In this document: one piece after another, positions 12,797-15,801 of the stretch
How the letters are laid out: each line of letters opens with the position of its first letter
Position numbering within the stretch: the stretch's first letter is position 1
Source: an uncultured Bacteroides sp.
GTDB taxonomy: Bacteria; Bacteroidota; Bacteroidia; Bacteroidales; Bacteroidaceae
Reading direction: 5' to 3'
NCBI GenBank assembly: GCA_900544075.1
Contig: UQTJ01000055.1
Coordinates: 1-15,801 of the forward strand
Length of the DNA stretch: 15,801 nucleotides
Translations under genes and position numbers: made by a program
Notes under the pieces: model-generated
Seen by the model: only the letters and a program-made list of their open reading frames with translations
The model's database searches: none
Told to the model about the DNA's origin: nothing

Positions 12797-14452
12797 ATGT
12801 TAGAGAGATTTGTAAAACAGACACATTTTACCTCACAGGAGGACTTTATAAAGAACTTCAAGATAGAAGTTCCTGAAAACTTCAACTTCGGCTATGATGT
12901 TGTAGATGCATGGGCGGCAGAGGAACCGGACAAGGAAGCAATCTTATGGACAAATGATAAGGGTGCTTGTATTCATTTTTCGTATGCCGATCTTAAGAAA
13001 TATACAGACCAGACAGCATCTTATTTCCAGAGCCTGGGTATAGGACATGGCGACAAAGTTATGCTTATACTGAAACGCCGTTATGAATTCTGGTATTCCA
13101 TTATTGCTCTTCACAAACTTGGAGCTGTTGTAATTCCAGCTACACATCTTCTTACAAAGAAAGACATCGTTTACCGCTGTAATGCCGCATCTATCAAGAT
13201 GATTGTCATGGCGGGTGAGGAAGTGATTACAAAGCATGTGATAGATGCCATGCCTGATTCACCTACGATAGAGAAGCTCGTAAGCATAGGTCCTGATATT
13301 CCTGAAGGTTTTCTTGATTTCCATAAGGGAATTGATAATGCTGCTCCTTTTGTACGTCCTGAACACGTAAATACCAACGATGATATATCATTGATGTACT
13401 TCACATCAGGTACAACAGGCGAGCCTAAGATGGTGGCACATGACTTCACTTATCCTTTGGGACACATCGTGACAGGAAGTTTCTGGCACAATCTTCATAA
13501 GGACAGTCTTCATCTTACTATTGCCGACACAGGATGGGGTAAGGCTGTTTGGGGAAAATTGTACGGACAGATGATAGCCGGTGCAACAGTCTTCGTATAT
13601 GACCATGAGAAGTTTACCCCTGCAGATATTCTTCAGAAGATACACGACTATCATATCACATCACTTTGCGCGCCTCCTACAATATACCGTTTCCTCATCC
13701 GTGAAGACCTGTCGAAATACGATCTTTCATCATTGGAATACTGTACTACTGCCGGCGAGGCTTTGAACTATTCTGTATATGAAACATTCCTCAAGATAAC
13801 AGGAATACGCCTGATGGAAGGTTTCGGACAGACAGAGACGACGCTGACACTTGCCACTTTCCCATGGATGGAACCGAAACCGGGAAGTATGGGTGTGCCT
13901 AATCCACAGTATGAGATAGACCTTATAAAACCGGACGGACGCAGTGCCGAAGATGGTGAGCAGGGACAGATTGTGGTTCGTACAAACCATGGCAAGCCAT
14001 TGGGGTTGTTCAAGGAATATTACCGTGCCCCTGAGCTCACCCACGAGGCTTGGCATGACGGTGTTTATTACACTGGTGACGTGGCGTGGCGCGATGAAGA
14101 CGGATATTACTGGTTCGTCGGACGTGCGGACGATGTAATCAAGAGTTCCGGCTACCGTATAGGCCCGTTTGAAGTGGAAAGTGCGTTGATGACACACCCG
14201 GCCGTAGTGGAATGCGCCATTACTGGTGTACCTGACGAAATCCGCGGACAGGTGGTCAAGGCTACAATTATCCTTGCCAAGGATTATAAGGATAAGGCTG
14301 GCGATGCGTTGATAAAGGAACTTCAGGACCATGTGAAGCGTGTTACTGCTCCATACAAATATCCGCGTGTGATAGAGTTTGTTGATGAGCTTCCAAAGAC
14401 TATCAGCGGTAAGATTCGTCGTGTGGAAATCCGTCAGAAGGACAATCAGTAA
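12797..14452 (+). CDS. AMP-forming acyl-CoA synthetase
   Basis: This 551-residue enzyme belongs to the ANL superfamily and activates a carboxylic acid with ATP and CoA through an acyl-adenylate. The P-loop YFTSGTTGEPKMVAH is at residues 201-215. MEGFGQTETTLT is the A5 motif, and YYTGDVAWRDEDGYYWFVGRADDVIKSSGYRIGPFEVES holds the ATP-ribose Asp and the hinge. The catalytic lysine, also the usual acetylation site, is Lys539 in LPKTISGKIRR. Overall it looks most like the medium-chain/xenobiotic acyl-CoA ligases (ACSM/MACS-like), shorter than the roughly 650-residue acetyl-CoA synthetases. The substrate cannot be fixed: short- or medium-chain, branched or aromatic acids are all possible. It forms an operon with the XRE-cupin regulator and ends at a strong terminator. 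Confidence 0.92.
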   Translation: MLERFVKQTHFTSQEDFIKNFKIEVPENFNFGYDVVDAWAAEEPDKEAILWTNDKGACIHFSYADLKKYTDQTASYFQSLGIGHGDKVMLILKRRYEFWYSIIALHKLGAVVIPATHLLTKKDIVYRCNAASIKMIVMAGEEVITKHVIDAMPDSPTIEKLVSIGPDIPEGFLDFHKGIDNAAPFVRPEHVNTNDDISLMYFTSGTTGEPKMVAHDFTYPLGHIVTGSFWHNLHKDSLHLTIADTGWGKAVWGKLYGQMIAGATVFVYDHEKFTPADILQKIHDYHITSLCAPPTIYRFLIREDLSKYDLSSLEYCTTAGEALNYSVYETFLKITGIRLMEGFGQTETTLTLATFPWMEPKPGSMGVPNPQYEIDLIKPDGRSAEDGEQGQIVVRTNHGKPLGLFKEYYRAPELTHEAWHDGVYYTGDVAWRDEDGYYWFVGRADDVIKSSGYRIGPFEVESALMTHPAVVECAITGVPDEIRGQVVKATIILAKDYKDKAGDALIKELQDHVKRVTAPYKYPRVIEFVDELPKTISGKIRRVEIRQKDNQ

Positions 14453-14472
14453 TTGAAATAGTATAATAACAG

Positions 14473-14515
14473 AAAATCCCAAGGAGTACGATTATGTAAC
14501 CTTGGGATTTTTTTT
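14473..14515 (+). terminator. strong terminator between the acyl-CoA ligase gene and der
   Basis: AAAATCCCAAGG (14473-14484) and CCTTGGGATTTT (14500-14511) form a perfect 12-bp stem around a 15-nt loop, followed by more T to 14515. The A-run at the 5' side gives a T-run on the opposite strand, so it may work for both convergent genes. Confidence 0.9.
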
Positions 14516-14533
14516 GATATTTGCTTTAAAGTA

Positions 14534-15801
14534 TTATTTCTGTCTTACAAATATATTGATTGGTGTACCGCACAGTTTCCAGCGTTCTCTCATCTTGTTT
14601 TCCAGGAAACGTTTGTAAGGGTCTTTTACATACTGTGGCAAGTTTGCAAAGAATACAAACGAAGGAATCTGAGTGTTAGGCAGCTGTGTGATATACTTAA
14701 TCTTGATATACTTACCCTTGTTTGATGGTGGTGGGTAAGCCTCTATCAGAGGCAGCAACTCTTCATTCAGGCGCGCAGTAGGTATTTTGGTTGTCTTTGC
14801 AGAGTAAACCTCTTTCGCAGCTTCCAGTACCTTAAGAATACGCTGTTTTGTCAGAGCCGATGCAAAGATTATAGGGAAGTCTGTAAAAGGAGCGAATCTG
14901 TTGCGGATAGCATCCTCGTAGTTCTTCATAACCTTTACTGTCTTATCCTCTACAAGGTCCCATTTGTTTACTACGACTACCAGTCCCTTCTGATTTCGCT
15001 GTATGAGGCTGAAAATGTTGAGGTCCTGACCTTCGATACCTCTTGTAGCATCAATCATCAATATGCAGACATCAGAGTTTTCTATGGCACGTATAGAGCG
15101 TACTACTGAATAATACTCCAGGTCTTCGTTAATCTTGTTCTTCTTTCTGATACCGGCTGTATCAACCAGATAGAAGTCGAAGCCGAACTTGTTGTATCTT
15201 GTGTATATAGAGTCGCGTGTAGTACCGGCGATTTCCGTTACAATATTTCTTTCTTCGCCGATGAATGCATTTACGATAGATGATTTTCCTGCGTTAGGTC
15301 TACCCACTACTGCAAATCTTGGAATATCTTCTTCGAATATTTCGTCTGCATCCTTCTTGAATTTCGATACTATAAGGTCCAGAAGGTCGCCTGTACCGAA
15401 TCCGCTTAATGCAGAGATACAGTAAGGGTCGCCCAATCCCAAAGAGTAGAATTCTGCCGAATTATATTGCAAATCATTGTTGTCAGTCTTGTTTGCAACC
15501 ATCAATACAGGCTTCTTGGAGCGTCTGAGTATGCCTGCAACTTCCATATCCAGGTCGGTAACACCGTTCATTACGTCTACTACGAACAGTATTACATCAG
15601 CTTCCTCCATTGCCAGAAGAACCTGTTTGCGGATTTCCTCTTCAAAGATATCATCCGAGTTTACAACCCATCCTCCGGTATCGACAACAGAGAATTCCTT
15701 GCCGAGCCATTCAGCTTTACCGTATTGGCGGTCGCGTGTAGTACCAGCCTGCTCATTTACTATAGCCTGGCGGGTTTTTGTCAAACGATTAAACAGTGTC
15801 G
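14534..15801 (-). CDS. der: ribosome-associated GTPase Der (EngA), 5' end outside the window
   Basis: Der is an essential tandem GTPase needed for 50S ribosomal subunit assembly. The reading frame stays open to the right edge: the last bases encode TLFNRL directly before TKTRQAIVNEQAGTTRDRQYG, the normal Der continuation of the G1 motif GKSTLFNRL. About 15 N-terminal residues lie beyond the window, and the in-frame TTG at 15784 is an internal Leu codon and not a start. GTPase domain 1 shows VDTGGW (G3) and ANKTD (G4). Domain 2 shows GRPNAGKSSIVNAF (G1), AGTTRDSIY (G2), LVDTAGI (G3) and VNKWD (G4). The C-terminal KH-like domain follows, including YPPPSNKGKYIKIKYITQLP and ending in FVRQK. It converges with the acyl-CoA ligase gene. 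Confidence 0.95.
   Translation of the reverse strand, partial: TLFNRLTKTRQAIVNEQAGTTRDRQYGKAEWLGKEFSVVDTGGWVVNSDDIFEEEIRKQVLLAMEEADVILFVVDVMNGVTDLDMEVAGILRRSKKPVLMVANKTDNNDLQYNSAEFYSLGLGDPYCISALSGFGTGDLLDLIVSKFKKDADEIFEEDIPRFAVVGRPNAGKSSIVNAFIGEERNIVTEIAGTTRDSIYTRYNKFGFDFYLVDTAGIRKKNKINEDLEYYSVVRSIRAIENSDVCILMIDATRGIEGQDLNIFSLIQRNQKGLVVVVNKWDLVEDKTVKVMKNYEDAIRNRFAPFTDFPIIFASALTKQRILKVLEAAKEVYSAKTTKIPTARLNEELLPLIEAYPPPSNKGKYIKIKYITQLPNTQIPSFVFFANLPQYVKDPYKRFLENKMRERWKLCGTPINIFVRQK

Noticed and set aside
13730..14482. 250-codon open frame on the minus strand opposite the acyl-CoA ligase gene
   Set aside because: It lies wholly antisense to a well-conserved ANL enzyme, and its translation has no domain-like pattern. 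It is a by-product of codon bias on the other strand.
15782..15784. TTG as the start codon of der
   Set aside because: The frame is open through the window edge and encodes TLFNRL of the Der G1 motif before it, so this codon is internal.

Overview
The window looks like a chromosomal segment from a member of the Bacteroidales (Bacteroides/Phocaeicola/Prevotella-like). This rests on three observations: repeated promoter elements of the Bacteroidota type (TAnnTTTG at -7, sometimes with TTTG near -33), a divergent ArgG with ANTGGF where other ArgG proteins have a DLGQ-type motif, and the arginine gene order argR-GNAT-argG-argC-argD-proC that I recognise from Bacteroides. The genus cannot be fixed from sequence alone.

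Left part (1-6526, minus strand): an arginine biosynthesis operon reads right to left as argR, a GNAT acyltransferase, argG, argC, argD and proC. A MATE efflux gene follows, apparently under its own promoter, and is cut short after about 273 codons near the window edge. argG/argC overlap by 4 nt and argD/proC are 2 nt apart. The one large break in the operon is a 220-bp AT-rich block between argC and argD that carries inverted and direct repeats. The GNAT is the best local candidate for the first (N-acylglutamate-forming) step. In Bacteroides the later steps are known to use succinylated intermediates. Upstream of argR, two near-identical 16-bp sequences 52 bp apart, one overlapping an ARG-box-like site, probably form the ArgR operator and lie between divergent promoters.

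Middle part (6527-9671): a class I SAM methyltransferase runs divergently from argR. It is followed by a compact three-gene operon that is the main accessory system here, a split-HipA toxin-antitoxin system of HipBST type: HipB-like regulator, HipS-like N-terminal fragment, HipT-like kinase. Three TATACCC-N4-GGGTATA-type palindromes precede it, spaced 41 and 42 bp apart (four helical turns). The kinase has a Thr-Leu-Thr motif where HipT-family kinases usually carry the autophosphorylated serines, and an N-terminal CxxC...HxxC cluster. A Cof-type HAD phosphatase converges on its 3' end.

Right part (9672-15801): a 350-bp intergenic region with a good promoter and two 15-bp palindromes precedes a six-helix membrane protein gene that overlaps a winged-helix regulator gene, closed by a terminator. 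Next come proB (without proA beside it), an XRE-cupin regulator and an AMP-forming acyl-CoA ligase, closed by a strong terminator. Convergent to these is the GTPase gene der, whose 5' end lies beyond the window. proC on the left and proB on the right place two of the three proline-synthesis genes around the arginine operon. I see no tRNA, rRNA, CRISPR array, transposase or phage gene.
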